Assembly: GCF_003335215.1 (NCBI RefSeq)
Contig: NZ_QPGB01000001.1
Location: 186,001-250,000 of the forward strand
Reading direction: 5' to 3'
Length of the DNA stretch: 64,000 bases
Source: Parvibium lacunae
GTDB lineage: Bacteria > Pseudomonadota > Gammaproteobacteria > Burkholderiales > Burkholderiaceae_D
Part shown: positions 25,158 through 35,641 of the stretch, piece by piece
Position numbering within the stretch: the stretch's first letter is position 1
Layout of the letters: each line of letters begins with the position of its first letter
Made by a program: the position numbers and the translations under genes
Notes under the pieces: generated by a model
What the model was told of the DNA's origin: nothing
The model's database searches: none
What the model saw: the letters and a program-made list of their open reading frames with translations, nothing else

Positions 25158-26090
25158 ATGCAAATCAGACACTTTTTACAGTTCAAAGATTGTAGTCCCC
25201 AAGAAATTGATTATTTATTTCGACGTGCGGCTATCATCAAACAAAAGTTTAAGCGCTACGAACCCTACTATCCGTTACAAGATAGAACCTTGGTCATGAT
25301 CTTTGAAAAGGCATCAACCCGGACGCGCCTGTCTTTTGAAGCGGGGATGCATCAATTGGGTGGCTCAGCAATTTATCTCAATACCCGTGATTCGCAATTG
25401 GGGCGCGGCGAGCCTGTTGAAGACGCCGCACAAGTCATTTCCCGGATGTGCGATATCGTGATGATTCGTACTTTTGAGCAAGACATTATTGAACGTTTCG
25501 CCAAAAGTTCGCGGGTGCCCGTGATCAACGGCTTGACGAACGAATATCATCCCTGTCAGGTGCTGGCGGATATTTTTACCTACATTGAGCATCGCGGCAG
25601 TATCCAAGGCAAAACGGTTGCTTGGGTCGGCGATGCGAACAATATGTCGCATTCTTGGTTGCAGGCAGCAGCGCTACTCGACTTTAAGTTACATGTCTCG
25701 ACCCCACCTGGTTATGCCCTAAATCAAGCTATGTTCACCCCGAATGAGTTGGCCCACCTCAGTGTGTTTACCGATCCCATGCAAGCTTGCCAAGGTGCGG
25801 ATTTGGTGACTACCGACGTGTGGACGAGCATGGGCTACGAAGCAGAAAACGAAACACGTCTGCAAGCTTTTGCTGACTGGCAAGTTGATACAGAGATGAT
25901 GCAAGTAGCGCAGCCTAATGCCTTATTCATGCATTGTTTGCCTGCGCATCGTGGCGAAGAGGTCAGTGCAGAAGTGATTGATGGCCCGCAATCGGTCGTT
26001 TGGGATGAAGCTGAGAACCGCCTGCATGTGCAAAAAGCGCTGATGGAGTTCTTGCTGTGTGGCTATGTTGATTGGCGTGAGCATGGCTGA
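25158..26090 (+). CDS. argF: Ornithine carbamoyltransferase
   Basis: Joins carbamoyl phosphate and ornithine to citrulline. The 310-residue protein has the carbamoyl-phosphate loop EKASTRTRLSFE, the second substrate motif YHPCQVLAD, and the catalytic FMHCLPAHRGEEV with its cysteine. Start taken at ATG 25158, preceded by GGTGAGG and giving MQIRHFLQFKD as usual; a GTG at 25143 would add five residues. Same operon as argD. Confidence 0.95.
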   Translation: MQIRHFLQFKDCSPQEIDYLFRRAAIIKQKFKRYEPYYPLQDRTLVMIFEKASTRTRLSFEAGMHQLGGSAIYLNTRDSQLGRGEPVEDAAQVISRMCDIVMIRTFEQDIIERFAKSSRVPVINGLTNEYHPCQVLADIFTYIEHRGSIQGKTVAWVGDANNMSHSWLQAAALLDFKLHVSTPPGYALNQAMFTPNELAHLSVFTDPMQACQGADLVTTDVWTSMGYEAENETRLQAFADWQVDTEMMQVAQPNALFMHCLPAHRGEEVSAEVIDGPQSVVWDEAENRLHVQKALMEFLLCGYVDWREHG

Positions 26091-26119
26091 CCGCTAAGAG
26101 ATATTGGGTATGTGCCAGC

Positions 26120-26398
26120 ATGTCAACCAACCCTGAGGCCCCAGTCAGCACTCTCAAGAATCTTGGGCCTGCGTCATGTGCGCAGCTGGCTCGGATTGGG
26201 ATACATACAAAGGCAGATCTGGCCGCGATGGGGGCTATTCCGACGTGGCAAGCTTTAAGAGCCAACGGTTGGAACGTTAACATCATTGCTCTCTATGCGA
26301 TAGCAGGGGCATTGATTGATTGCCACTGGAATAAATTGCCGGCTGAGTTGAAATTAACATTACAAACAGAATCTAAACTTACTTCAATAGGAAGATAA
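26120..26398 (+). CDS. Stand-alone TfoX C-terminal domain protein
   Basis: A 92-residue protein matching the C-terminal domain of TfoX/Sxy (helix-hairpin-helix-like): LKNLGPASCAQLARIGIHTKADLAAMGA in parts, then WQALRANGWNVNIIALYAIAGALID. The N-terminal TfoX domain linked to competence control is absent, so a role in competence should not be assumed. It follows argF by 29 bp and precedes ppnP by 3 bp. Confidence 0.75.
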   Translation: MSTNPEAPVSTLKNLGPASCAQLARIGIHTKADLAAMGAIPTWQALRANGWNVNIIALYAIAGALIDCHWNKLPAELKLTLQTESKLTSIGR

Positions 26399-26401
26399 CT
26401 C

Positions 26402-26710
26402 ATGCAATTCGATCATGTTTCAGTGAACAAAAAAGCCAATGTGTACTTCGATGGTAAATGTGTGAGCCATTCCATTACGCTGGCGGATGGCACTAAAAAA
26501 TCCGTGGGCGTGATTCTGCCGAGCAAGCTGGTATTCAATACCGGTGCACCGGAAATCATGGAACTGCTGGAAGGCAAATGCCAAATTAAATTGGCGGGTA
26601 GTGATAGCGTGGTGGAGTATGCGGGCGGCCAGTCTTTTAATGTGCCCGGCAACAGTAGCTTTGAAATTGAAACGCTAGAAACACTGCACTACGTTTGCCA
26701 TTTTGGCTAA
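26402..26710 (+). CDS. ppnP: Pyrimidine/purine nucleoside phosphorylase PpnP
   Basis: Small cupin-fold phosphorolytic enzyme with broad nucleoside range (formerly YaiE/UPF0345). The 102-residue sequence has the family blocks [37 protein letters not shown] and [13 protein letters not shown], ending LHYVCHFG. Full length. It is translationally close to the TfoX-domain gene (3 bp) and convergent with murB. Confidence 0.92.
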   Translation: MQFDHVSVNKKANVYFDGKCVSHSITLADGTKKSVGVILPSKLVFNTGAPEIMELLEGKCQIKLAGSDSVVEYAGGQSFNVPGNSSFEIETLETLHYVCHFG

Positions 26711-26729
26711 GTCATTGCGACACTAACAG

Positions 26730-27818
26730 CTAGATCACCAGGGGTTCAGGTTCAATCTGAACCCGAAATTTTTGGTACACATCACTTTGTATTTGGTGTG
26801 CGAGTTGTATCAGTGCGTTCCCGGTTCCGCCACCCGTGTGAACGAGAACAAGCGCCTGACGTTCATGCACCCCGATAGCGCCCACGCGGCGTCCTTTCCA
26901 GCCAGTTTGTTCAATCAGCCAGCCAGCGGCGACTTTAGTCGTGCCATCCGGTTGCGGATAGTGCGGACATTCTGGATACGCATTCAGCAAGCTTTGTGCT
27001 TGTGCCGCCGACAAGATAGGGTTTTTAAAAAAACTGCCCGCATTACCGAGCACTGCCGGGTCGGGTAATTTCTGTTGCCGAACTTTGACCACGGTTTTAA
27101 AAATTGCTTGCGGAGTGACGTCGCCTTGCAGATTTTCCCGAATATCTTTGTAATCGGCCTGTGCTTGCCATGTTTTCGGCAAGGCCAAGGTCACGCTGAG
27201 TATAAGGGCGCGGCCACGTAGTGCATGTTTAAAAATGGAATCTCGGTACCCAAACGCACAGTCTTCTTTGCTTAGGGTGTGAATGGTGTGGGTTTGTAGA
27301 TCAAAGTAACGCAACGCGTGAAAGCGGTCGGCCAATTCCAAGCCATACGCACCAATGTTTTGGATAGGGGCAGCCCCGACCGTGCCGGGGATGAGTGCCA
27401 AATTTTCTAACCCGGGGTAGCCTTGCGCGATTAGCCAGGACACCGTTTCGTGCCAGTTTTCGCCAGCCGCTACCTCAACCAGATGCATGGGTGCGTCGGT
27501 TGTGCCGCTCACGTCTTGACCCTGGCTGGACGGCAGAATGGCCTTACCTTGTGTGGCGACTTTAATCACTAAGCCTGGATAGTCTTGCGTTAACACCACA
27601 TTCGACCCGCCACCTAATACTAAGATGGGTAATTGCTGTTGCTGCGCATAGGCGCAGAGTGTGGGTAGGTCGGCTTCGTCCGTTAGGGTGTAAAAGTACG
27701 CTGCGTGAGCAGGTAAACCCAAGGTGTTGTAGGGTTGCAGGTCTGCCTGCGTCGTGATGCGCGTTAATACATCCTGTGCATTAAGAGCGTTGGTAGATAG
27801 AGAACTGTGTGAGGTCAT
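26730..27818 (-). CDS. murB: UDP-N-acetylenolpyruvoylglucosamine reductase
   Basis: NADPH- and FAD-dependent second step of UDP-MurNAc formation for peptidoglycan. The 362-residue type I MurB has [13 protein letters not shown], the FAD loop [29 protein letters not shown] and the catalytic serine region [10 protein letters not shown], and ends with PEPLVI. It has about 20 residues more than E. coli MurB, mostly in the N-terminus. Divergent from yajQ. Confidence 0.95.
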   Translation of the reverse strand: MTSHSSLSTNALNAQDVLTRITTQADLQPYNTLGLPAHAAYFYTLTDEADLPTLCAYAQQQQLPILVLGGGSNVVLTQDYPGLVIKVATQGKAILPSSQGQDVSGTTDAPMHLVEVAAGENWHETVSWLIAQGYPGLENLALIPGTVGAAPIQNIGAYGLELADRFHALRYFDLQTHTIHTLSKEDCAFGYRDSIFKHALRGRALILSVTLALPKTWQAQADYKDIRENLQGDVTPQAIFKTVVKVRQQKLPDPAVLGNAGSFFKNPILSAAQAQSLLNAYPECPHYPQPDGTTKVAAGWLIEQTGWKGRRVGAIGVHERQALVLVHTGGGTGNALIQLAHQIQSDVYQKFRVQIEPEPLVI

Positions 27819-27881
27819 GGTGGCGATTATAATTCGCTCCTATATCCCCTTGTGATGTACTTGTGTGCGAAAGGATCTGAC

Positions 27882-28367
27882 ATGCCCAGTTTTGACGTTG
27901 TGTGTAAAGCCGATTTGGTGGAAGTAAAAAACGCCGTGGAACAAGCCAATAAAGAAATTGGGACGCGGTTTGACTTTAAAGGTTCGGATGCTCGCGTGGA
28001 GCACAAGGAACATCAACTCACTCTGTTTGCCGATGATGACTTTAAATTAAGCCAAGTGCGGGATGTGCTGGCGAACAAATGTGCCAAGCGTAATGTGGAT
28101 GCCCGTTTCCTAGAAGATGGCAAAAAAGAAAAAATTGGCGGCGATAAACTCAAACAAACCATCGAGATTAAAAATGGCGTGGGGGGCGACTTGGGTAAGC
28201 GTATCGTCAAAGCCATTAAAGATTCAAAAATGAAAGTACAAGGCAGTATTCAGGGGGATACGGTGCGAGTTAGCGGGACCAAGCGTGATGATTTGCAAGC
28301 CGCGATTGCCCTGCTGCGCAAGGAAGTCGCGGATGTGCCGCTGGGGTTTGAGAATTTCCGCGATTAA
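27882..28367 (+). CDS. yajQ: YajQ-family nucleotide-binding protein
   Basis: Small double-ferredoxin-fold protein; Xanthomonas members bind c-di-GMP and influence transcription. The 161-residue protein has [30 protein letters not shown] and the C-terminal [18 protein letters not shown]. The start at ATG 27882 has AAAGGA upstream and gives the standard MPSFDVV N-terminus; a frame from 27852 adds an unlikely hydrophobic lead. Convergent with the chemoreceptor gene, 11 bp apart. Confidence 0.92.
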   Translation: MPSFDVVCKADLVEVKNAVEQANKEIGTRFDFKGSDARVEHKEHQLTLFADDDFKLSQVRDVLANKCAKRNVDARFLEDGKKEKIGGDKLKQTIEIKNGVGGDLGKRIVKAIKDSKMKVQGSIQGDTVRVSGTKRDDLQAAIALLRKEVADVPLGFENFRD

Positions 28368-28378
28368 ACCGCTCTTGA

Positions 28379-30040
28379 TTAAATTCGATAGCGCTGAATC
28401 AGCGTTTCCAAGCGGTTTGTTTCTTCATTAATTTGTCCACTCATCGTCGCAATCGCATTCACGGAGCTGGCGGTTGTCTCTAATTCATTGGCAATGGCAT
28501 CAGAAGCAGACGTCACTTGATTAAACTCGTTGAGTTGCGTTTCGCTGGCAACCGTTAAGGCATTAACCATCACTTGCATGCGCTGCGTCATCTGGGCAAC
28601 ATGCTCCGTAACGCTGTCAACCGCTTCTGACCGTTCTACGCTTTTAGTGGCCAACTCAATCGTTTCTGCTGCTGACGCATTCAGCGCCTGGACACTGTTT
28701 TCCAAGGCGGTGGCGACATGAGTAATTTCACCCGCCGCCTCACTGGCGGATTGCGCCAATTTGCGTACTTCATCGGCCACAATGGAGAAACCTCGACCAT
28801 GCTCACCGGCGCGCGCTGCTTCGATGGCAGCATTCAGTGCCAGTAAATTGGTTTGCTTGGCGATTTGGCTGATCTGACTGGCAGAGAGATTAATCGTTTT
28901 CGCATGCGAATCGACAAAAGACAGCACTTGAGAGGTATCACGAACTAGCTTAGAAAGTTCATTGAGATCTGATGCAGCTTGGCGAGCAATTTTGGCATTT
29001 TCTGCCGCGGCTTCCAAACCACTTTGCATCATGATATTGGCTTCAATGACTTGAGTATGAATCACAGTCGACTGTTCACGTGCCTGTTCCATCGCACCAT
29101 GAATAGCGCGCAGTGAGGTTGACTGCTCTTCAATCGCCCGCGCGCCAGATTCAGCAATCTGAGTCATGCGATTCGCTTGTTGATTGAATTGATTGGCTTG
29201 CGTTTGCAGCGACTGTACAAGGAGACGCAAGCTATCTTGCATTTTATTGAAGCTGAAACCCAAACTGCCCGCTCGCTGCCACTCAGTGGGAAGGGGATTG
29301 CTGAGATTCCCCGCTGCGATCTGGGCAGCGGTTTCTGCAATTAGGCTAGGCTCGCCGCCAATTTTAGCCAGTAACCGACGCGCATAGCGCCATGAAAAAC
29401 CACTCATCGCCGCCGTGATCAGAATAAAGGTAAAAATAGCCGCCAGCATGGTGATTGTATTGGTGCGCGACATATCGTTAATTTTTGTTTCGGCATATTG
29501 GTTGGCAAGGTTAACGGTGCTATCGACCGCCTGTCGATGAGCCTTATAAAGTTTCACCATGGCCGTGAGCTGTTGCTGCGCATCCTCCTTATTTTTCTGC
29601 AAGATTGCACTAGAAAAAGTGGTTTCAGCCAGCTTGAATAAGGACAAGGCAGTTTCTAGCTGTTTCCCCAGTAGTGCGGCTTGAATACTTGGTTCGACTA
29701 CTTGATTGTTTTTCCAATAGTCAGCGCGGACTTCAAAATCGCGCTTGAGGCGAGTAATCTCGGGGATATAAAAGTCTGTATTCAAGTCTTGATTGACGGC
29801 TTCTGCTGCCTGGTAAGAGACCAACATCAGTTCGATCGCATACATGGGCGGTGGCAGGATATCGGCAACCGCATCTTTTGCCAAGAAAACCTGCTCTGCC
29901 CCACGTTGGTGCGCCTGTAAGGAGACTAAAAGCTGGATTCCTAGAATAATCAATCCACCTATGCCCAGTAGGGTCATGCCGAGCAGGGTGCCTTGCACGG
30001 TAGAGGGGTGCCAGCGGGGTAAAGAGAGAGGTTGGGTCAT
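28379..30040 (-). CDS. Methyl-accepting chemotaxis protein
   Basis: A 553-residue transmembrane chemoreceptor: membrane helix 1 ([20 protein letters not shown], near residue 20), a helical periplasmic domain of about 160 residues, helix 2 ([20 protein letters not shown], near residue 210), a HAMP segment, and a long coiled-coil signalling domain. The hairpin tip that contacts CheA/CheW is recognisable as [20 protein letters not shown] followed by [15 protein letters not shown]. No C-terminal CheR-binding pentapeptide is seen. It may be under flagellar control: GCCGATAT, a sigma-28-like -10, lies at 30097-30104 on its strand, but no matching TAAA is at the right distance. Confidence 0.95.
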   Translation of the reverse strand: MTQPLSLPRWHPSTVQGTLLGMTLLGIGGLIILGIQLLVSLQAHQRGAEQVFLAKDAVADILPPPMYAIELMLVSYQAAEAVNQDLNTDFYIPEITRLKRDFEVRADYWKNNQVVEPSIQAALLGKQLETALSLFKLAETTFSSAILQKNKEDAQQQLTAMVKLYKAHRQAVDSTVNLANQYAETKINDMSRTNTITMLAAIFTFILITAAMSGFSWRYARRLLAKIGGEPSLIAETAAQIAAGNLSNPLPTEWQRAGSLGFSFNKMQDSLRLLVQSLQTQANQFNQQANRMTQIAESGARAIEEQSTSLRAIHGAMEQAREQSTVIHTQVIEANIMMQSGLEAAAENAKIARQAASDLNELSKLVRDTSQVLSFVDSHAKTINLSASQISQIAKQTNLLALNAAIEAARAGEHGRGFSIVADEVRKLAQSASEAAGEITHVATALENSVQALNASAAETIELATKSVERSEAVDSVTEHVAQMTQRMQVMVNALTVASETQLNEFNQVTSASDAIANELETTASSVNAIATMSGQINEETNRLETLIQRYRI

Positions 30041-30112
30041 AGGAATATCGCTTCAAAGTTTAGGGTTATAAAAATAGCGAATAAAGCGCATTCAAAATAT
30101 CGGCTGGGCATG

Positions 30113-30146
30113 AAAAAAGCTGAGTGTTCCAGCTCCCCCTCAGCTT
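30113..30146 (-). terminator. Orphan leftward terminator-like hairpin
   Basis: Arms AAGCTGAG and CTCAGCTT (8 bp, perfect; plus-strand positions 30117-30124 and 30139-30146) with a 14-base loop, followed on the minus strand by six Ts. No gene on the minus strand ends here; it lies upstream of the chemoreceptor. Confidence 0.55.
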
Positions 30147-30207
30147 GGGGCTCGAATGAAGCCAGGCGCTTATTGTGGTGTGACGGTTTGCATTGACTGG
30201 CCTTCAG

Positions 30208-30241
30208 TGATCGAAAAACGCTATGATCGAAAAACGCTATG
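30208..30241. repeat. 16-bp tandem duplication
   Basis: TGATCGAAAAACGCTA occurs twice in a row (30208-30223 and 30224-30239), followed by TG, the start of a third copy. It may be a recent slippage event or a doubled binding site. Confidence 0.8.
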
Positions 30242-30380
30242 TTTAGGTGCCAGCAGAACTCAAAAATAGCAACGGGTCGCATGATAAAATATTAAGGTTC
30301 ATTGCTTTAATCCAGACCAGCAAATTTAATGCCTTACCTTAGAGGCAATTTGGGTCACTTTTTCTTCATAACATTCAAAC

Positions 30381-33020
30381 ATGCAAACGCCATTCGCCAA
30401 AGAAACCCTGCCGATTTCGCTTGAAGAGGAAATGCGTCGTTCCTACATTGAATACGCCATGAGCGTGATTGTGGGGCGGGCCTTGCCGGACGTGCGTGAT
30501 GGTTTAAAACCTGTGCATCGGCGCGTGCTGTTTGCGATGCACGAGTTGAATAATGACTGGAATCGTGCTTACAAAAAATCAGCGCGTATCGTCGGTGATG
30601 TGATCGGTAAATACCACCCCCACGGCGATCAAGCGGTGTACGACACAGTGGTGCGGATGGCCCAAGACTTTTCCCTGCGTTACATGCTGGTGGATGGCCA
30701 GGGTAACTTTGGCTCGGTGGATGGTGATAATGCGGCGGCGATGCGCTACACGGAAATTCGCTTGGCCAAAATCGCTCACGAAATGCTGTCTGATATCGAC
30801 AAAGAAACCGTCGATTTTGGGCCGAACTACGACGGCAGCGAAAAAGAACCCCATGTTCTGCCCGCGAAAATTCCGAACTTGCTAATTAATGGTTCGAGCG
30901 GGATTGCGGTGGGGATGGCGACCAATATCCCCCCCCATAACTTGAATGAAGTGGTGAATGGCTGCCTGCATGTATTGCGCAACCCGCAATGCACGATTGA
31001 TGAACTGATCGAGCTGATTCCTGCGCCGGATTTCCCGACCGCCGGGATTATCTATGGCGTGCAAGGTGTGCGCGAAGGTTACCGTACCGGTCGTGGCCGC
31101 GTGGTGATGCGCGCCAAGACCCACTTTGAGGAAATGGATAAGGGCAACCGCATGGCCATCATCATTGATGAGCTGCCCTACCAGGTCAACAAGAAAAACC
31201 TGCTCGAGAAAATTGCCGATCTGGTGAATGAAAAGCGCCTCGAAGGCATTTCGGATATTCGGGATGAATCCGATAAGTCCGGTATGCGCGTGGTGATTGA
31301 ACTCAAGCGCGGTGAAGTGCCCGATGTGGTGCTGAACAACCTCTACAAGAATACCCAGCTGCAAGACACCTTCGGTATGAACATGGTGGCGCTCGTCGAT
31401 GGCCAGCCGCGCCTACTCAACCTCAAGCAAATGCTGGATTACTTCCTCCAGCATCGCCGTGAAGTCGTAACGCGCCGGACGATTTTTGAACTGCGCAAAG
31501 CGCGCGAACGGGGCCACGTGTTGGAAGGCTTGGCCGTCGCGTTGGCGAATATTGATGACTTTATTGCCATCATTAAAGCTGCCCCAACCCCGCCGATTGC
31601 CAAGCAAGAATTGCTGGCACGTTCCTGGGATTCTTCCGTGGTGCGCGAGATGTTGGCGCGTACTACCCAAGACAGCAGCAACATCGCCGCGTACCGTCCT
31701 GAGCATATTCCGGCGCAATATGGTTTGCAAACCGATGGCATGTATCGTCTCTCCGAAGAGCAAGCGCAAGAAATTTTGCAAATGCGCTTGCAACGCTTAA
31801 CGGGCTTGGAACAAGACAAGATCGTTAATGAATACAAAGACGTGATGGCGCAAATCGCCGACCTGCTCGATATCTTGGCACGTCCCGACCGCATTACCGA
31901 CATCATCGCTACCGAATTGAATGATGTGCGTGCTGAGTTCGGCAATGAAAACAAAGACAAGCGCCGTTCGGAAATCGTCTTGAATGCGACCGAGCTGGAT
32001 ACCGAAGATTTGATCACGCCAACCGACATGGTGGTGACGCTTTCGCACACGGGCTACATCAAGAGCCAGCCGCTGTCCGAATACCGTGCGCAGAAGCGTG
32101 GTGGGCGCGGCAAACAAGCCACGGCGATGAAAGAGGATGACTGGATCGACCAGCTCTTTATTGCCAATACCCACGACACGATTTTGTGTTTCTCAAACCG
32201 TGGTCGGCTGTACTGGCTCAAAGTGTATGAAGTACCGCAAGGCTCGCGGACTTCGCGTGGCAAGCCCATTATCAATATGTTCCCCTTACAGGAGAACGAA
32301 AAAATCACGGTGGTCTTACCTGTTAAACAGTTCACCGAAGACCGCTATGTATTCATGGCGACCAGCTTGGGCACCGTGAAGAAAACGGCGTTGACCGAAT
32401 TCTCGAATCCGCGCAAGGCCGGCATTATTGCGGTGGACTTGGATGAAGGCGACTTCCTGATTGGGGCCGCTTTGACCGATGGCCAACATGATGTGATGTT
32501 GTTCTCCGATGCCGGCAAGGCCGTGCGCTTTGCGGAAGAAGATGTCCGCCCCATGGGCCGCACGGCGCGTGGCGTACGCGGCATGATGCTCGAAGACAGC
32601 CAGCAAGTGATCGCCTTACTGGTGGCTGAAAACGAACAGCAAAGCGTATTGACCGCGACTCAAAATGGCTTTGGCAAACGCACCCCGATTGCCGAATACA
32701 CCCGCCATGGCCGTGGCACCAAAGGCATGATTGCGATTAGCACCAGCGAACGTAACGGTAAAGTCGTGGCGGCCACCTTGGTAGAAGCCAAAGACGAAAT
32801 CATGCTGATTACCACCGGTGGCGTGCTGATTCGTACTCGTGTGAGCGAGATCCGCGAAATGGGCCGCGCCACTCAAGGCGTTACCCTGATCAACGTCGAA
32901 GAAGGCACCATGCTCTCGGGCTTGCAGAAGATTGTGGATGCCAACGGCGATGAAGACGATGGTGAGGAAGCACTGGATGCAGGGGATATCCCAGCAGACG
33001 ATACGCCACCCACCGCGTAA
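30381..33020 (+). CDS. gyrA: DNA gyrase subunit A
   Basis: Introduces negative supercoils together with GyrB. The 879-residue protein has the breakage-reunion domain with the catalytic Tyr in [10 protein letters not shown] (about residue 124), the resistance-determining region [12 protein letters not shown], long coiled-coil arm, and a C-terminal beta-pinwheel with the GyrA box QKRGGRG, ending in an acidic tail. The residue at the E. coli Ser83 position is Gln84 here, while the Asp87 equivalent is kept. Monocistronic, with its own terminator. Confidence 0.98.
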   Translation: MQTPFAKETLPISLEEEMRRSYIEYAMSVIVGRALPDVRDGLKPVHRRVLFAMHELNNDWNRAYKKSARIVGDVIGKYHPHGDQAVYDTVVRMAQDFSLRYMLVDGQGNFGSVDGDNAAAMRYTEIRLAKIAHEMLSDIDKETVDFGPNYDGSEKEPHVLPAKIPNLLINGSSGIAVGMATNIPPHNLNEVVNGCLHVLRNPQCTIDELIELIPAPDFPTAGIIYGVQGVREGYRTGRGRVVMRAKTHFEEMDKGNRMAIIIDELPYQVNKKNLLEKIADLVNEKRLEGISDIRDESDKSGMRVVIELKRGEVPDVVLNNLYKNTQLQDTFGMNMVALVDGQPRLLNLKQMLDYFLQHRREVVTRRTIFELRKARERGHVLEGLAVALANIDDFIAIIKAAPTPPIAKQELLARSWDSSVVREMLARTTQDSSNIAAYRPEHIPAQYGLQTDGMYRLSEEQAQEILQMRLQRLTGLEQDKIVNEYKDVMAQIADLLDILARPDRITDIIATELNDVRAEFGNENKDKRRSEIVLNATELDTEDLITPTDMVVTLSHTGYIKSQPLSEYRAQKRGGRGKQATAMKEDDWIDQLFIANTHDTILCFSNRGRLYWLKVYEVPQGSRTSRGKPIINMFPLQENEKITVVLPVKQFTEDRYVFMATSLGTVKKTALTEFSNPRKAGIIAVDLDEGDFLIGAALTDGQHDVMLFSDAGKAVRFAEEDVRPMGRTARGVRGMMLEDSQQVIALLVAENEQQSVLTATQNGFGKRTPIAEYTRHGRGTKGMIAISTSERNGKVVAATLVEAKDEIMLITTGGVLIRTRVSEIREMGRATQGVTLINVEEGTMLSGLQKIVDANGDEDDGEEALDAGDIPADDTPPTA

Positions 33021-33055
33021 ACGTGCCATTACAATAGTACGGTTAGCATCAAGAA

Positions 33056-33089
33056 AAGCCCCTCATCACGATGAGGGGCTTTTTGTTTT
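33056..33089 (+). terminator. gyrA intrinsic terminator
   Basis: Stem AAGCCCCTCAT / ATGAGGGGCTT with loop CACG, followed by TTTTGTTTT. Strong. Confidence 0.92.
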
Positions 33090-33108
33090 GTGTGCCTTTA
33101 GAGTGCCG

Positions 33109-35637
33109 TCAGAGTGCTAAGTGCACCAGTCGCATACTGGCATCTTCCGGGTCGGGCGCAATCACAAAATTCAGTTTACGTAATAGCCCCAACATGGCGT
33201 GGTTATTGGCGAGGATGTAGCCCTCAATGCGCTGCAACCCTTTGTGTTTTGCGCAGGCAATAATCGCCTGCATCAGCGCCGTGCCCAAGCCGCAGCGCTG
33301 AAAATCATCCGCAATGGCAATCGCATATTCGCAACTAGTGCGGTCATTATTCAATAAGTAGCGTACTACACCAATGAGTCTGCCACCGGAGTTTCCACCA
33401 GCGTGTCCATCGGGTAGCATCGCGACCAGCGCCATTTCACGGTCGTAATCAATTTGTGTGTAGCGCACCAGCATGCGGGGTGTGAGCTCGGTCAGTCCCG
33501 AAATAAAGCGCATGTAACGCGCTTCGGGCGAGAGTTGTCGTACAAAGGTTTGTAGGGCCTGCGCATCGCCGGGGTGAATCGGCCGTAACTCGCAGTCTCG
33601 GGGCGCTTCATGCTGCGGCTGTTTGAGGGTGAGCGGTTGTACCCAGCGGCGCGGATAAGGGGCGATCGCGGTATGCACAGGTACTGGACCTGTGCTTGGA
33701 TGAGGATCGCGGAGGGCAATCCGTACTTCCCCCAAAGCCAAACCCTCAGCGCGGAGGTGGAGAGGGTAGATGTCGATACTATGCAAAGCTGGCACGGCCG
33801 CCACGAGTTCACCCACTTGCACCAGGAGCTTTTCCCAGGCCATGAGCTGGGGCGCCAGATTATGTTCGCTGGCAATCCAGTCGGCGATTTTGGTGCGTTC
33901 GATCATCCGCTGCGCAATAAAGCTGTTAATCGGAACGAGTTCGGTGGCGCGGTCTAGGTGTGTGGCTAAGGATTGACGGGCGGGTTCAGGCAGACTGCCG
34001 GTCATCATCACTGCACCTAAAATCGGGTGGCTGACGACACTGATATACAGCGTAGTCGACAAAGCGCTATCACTATTCGCATGAGGCGTGATGGTGTGCA
34101 CTGTGGGTAAGTGAATACCCGCAAGATTTAACAATGCCGCACTGTCAGCCGCACTCAACACATAAGGTGGGGCAGGCTGGGCGGTAGATGCCGAAGGGGA
34201 TTCCAGTAGTTGTGCCTGACAGTATGCTTGGGCCGCCAAAAAGTTTTGATGGAGTAAATATTCCTCCTCATCCAAGCTGCCTGGAATCTGCAGTGCGAGC
34301 TGCTGGTTACGATAAAAACGCGCCAGCGTCGCATAGCCATCAATCGCCGTTTCGGGCGAGCGAAACGCGGGGATACCCGCAGCAATTAGTTCTGCGCGTA
34401 GCTGTGCGCCCATTTCATCGCCCAGCCAGGTCACTATCAGTGGTTTATAGAGGCGGGTGTGCACGGCAAGCAGAACTTGATTAATCGCGTTCACGTCAAA
34501 CTGTGGGCGAGGGCTGAGAATGACCACAACGCCATCCACATCGGGTTGTGCTGCTAATTGGATGAGTAGATCTTGGTAATCAGCCGCCGTCGCTTCTGGC
34601 CCAAGATCGAGTGGGTTATGCCCATACACTTTACAGCCACTGCGTAGACGGAGGTCCCTGAGGATCGGCAAAGCTAATCGACTTTGCAAGGCACGATGTT
34701 GGGCGAGCCGGGCCGGGCCCCAGCCATTCGACACTAAGGCTAAGCGACGCCCTTTGGGGGGATGGGGTAAATCTAAGCAGCGTGCAGCGGCATAGAGTTG
34801 TGTGAGGAAATGGACTTGGATCGCTCCCGCACGTCGCAGGGCAGCGGCTAGCGCAGAATCATGCGAGAGTAGCTGCGTACCTAGATGCATCGAGGCATGG
34901 CCATGCAGCGCTGTGGAAGTATCCGTGTGCTTAGGCGGATCTTCATCCATGTTGAACGCCCGAGGGTAGAGCACAATCACCGGCTTGACACTGGCCAGTG
35001 CGCGTAAGGCACTTAAGAAGTGGCGTGCTTCCTGGAGTTCTTCTAGCTGAATGACGACGCTGTGGGTGTGTGGGTCATTAATCAGAAAATCTAAGACCGC
35101 ATCAATCGCAATGCCTTGCGCGTTTTCCTGTGAGTCACCCAAGGACACCACACAAGAAAAACCAATGTCATTGCCGCTGCCCCAATCCAAAATAGCGGTT
35201 GCCAGAGCACTGGATTGGGCCACTAAGGCGATGGTACCAACTGTTGCGAGTGCACCCATTTGCGCTAAATTTAATCCCAACGGCGGCCGTTGCAGCCCGG
35301 ATGAGCCGGGACCGAGTAGACGGATACCGAGCGTGCTGGCAAGGGTGCGCCAGTGATTCAATTGGGTGGTGTTGCCATAGGTGGGGACGATGGCTAAACG
35401 AACCCCTTGGCGATGTGCGAGTTGAAGTGCAGCGGCGAGGTCTGCAGCAGGTACGTCTAAATAAGCTAAATCAAAGGGCGTGGCGGGCGAGGGGACTTTA
35501 GTGTCTAAGCCGATATAAACGAGCTGTGTGCGCGTGGCGTCGTAAACTAGGGGCGTGGGAACTTGTCCTTGGCTGTGAATACATAAGATATGTTTAGGAT
35601 TGAAGAGGGGTGACAGGGCATGCGCATCCATGAGCAT
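33109..35637 (-). CDS. PatZ-like protein lysine acetyltransferase (acyl-CoA synthetase-like + GNAT)
   Basis: An 842-residue fusion: an N-terminal CoA-binding and succinyl-CoA-ligase-like region (about 1-450), a degraded ATP-grasp-like region (about 480-650), and a C-terminal GNAT acetyltransferase (about 680-835) with the acetyl-CoA loop RCGLGTALMQAI. This order is that of Pat/PatZ/YfiQ enzymes that acetylate lysines, classically on acetyl-CoA synthetase. PatZ of E. coli is 886 residues. It begins 4 bp after the deacetylase-like gene in the same operon, so the two probably set the acetylation state of shared targets. Confidence 0.88.
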   Translation of the reverse strand: MLMDAHALSPLFNPKHILCIHSQGQVPTPLVYDATRTQLVYIGLDTKVPSPATPFDLAYLDVPAADLAAALQLAHRQGVRLAIVPTYGNTTQLNHWRTLASTLGIRLLGPGSSGLQRPPLGLNLAQMGALATVGTIALVAQSSALATAILDWGSGNDIGFSCVVSLGDSQENAQGIAIDAVLDFLINDPHTHSVVIQLEELQEARHFLSALRALASVKPVIVLYPRAFNMDEDPPKHTDTSTALHGHASMHLGTQLLSHDSALAAALRRAGAIQVHFLTQLYAAARCLDLPHPPKGRRLALVSNGWGPARLAQHRALQSRLALPILRDLRLRSGCKVYGHNPLDLGPEATAADYQDLLIQLAAQPDVDGVVVILSPRPQFDVNAINQVLLAVHTRLYKPLIVTWLGDEMGAQLRAELIAAGIPAFRSPETAIDGYATLARFYRNQQLALQIPGSLDEEEYLLHQNFLAAQAYCQAQLLESPSASTAQPAPPYVLSAADSAALLNLAGIHLPTVHTITPHANSDSALSTTLYISVVSHPILGAVMMTGSLPEPARQSLATHLDRATELVPINSFIAQRMIERTKIADWIASEHNLAPQLMAWEKLLVQVGELVAAVPALHSIDIYPLHLRAEGLALGEVRIALRDPHPSTGPVPVHTAIAPYPRRWVQPLTLKQPQHEAPRDCELRPIHPGDAQALQTFVRQLSPEARYMRFISGLTELTPRMLVRYTQIDYDREMALVAMLPDGHAGGNSGGRLIGVVRYLLNNDRTSCEYAIAIADDFQRCGLGTALMQAIIACAKHKGLQRIEGYILANNHAMLGLLRKLNFVIAPDPEDASMRLVHLAL

Positions 35638-35641
35638 TTCC

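Larger units (their letters stand above)
30041..30380. other. 340-bp divergent gap between the chemoreceptor and gyrA
   Basis: Holds, from left to right: a sigma-28-like -10 for the chemoreceptor, a leftward intrinsic-terminator-like hairpin (30113-30146), a 16-bp tandem duplication (30208-30241), and the AT-rich region in front of gyrA. No protein-coding frame here is convincing. Confidence 0.5.

Noticed and set aside
30060-30241. A c-di-GMP riboswitch upstream of the chemoreceptor
   Set aside because: Only a short GCAAACC match to the GEMM class was seen; the rest of the conserved core is missing.
31439-32050. 203-codon minus-strand frame inside gyrA
   Set aside because: Antisense shadow of gyrA, Ser/Arg-rich and without domains.
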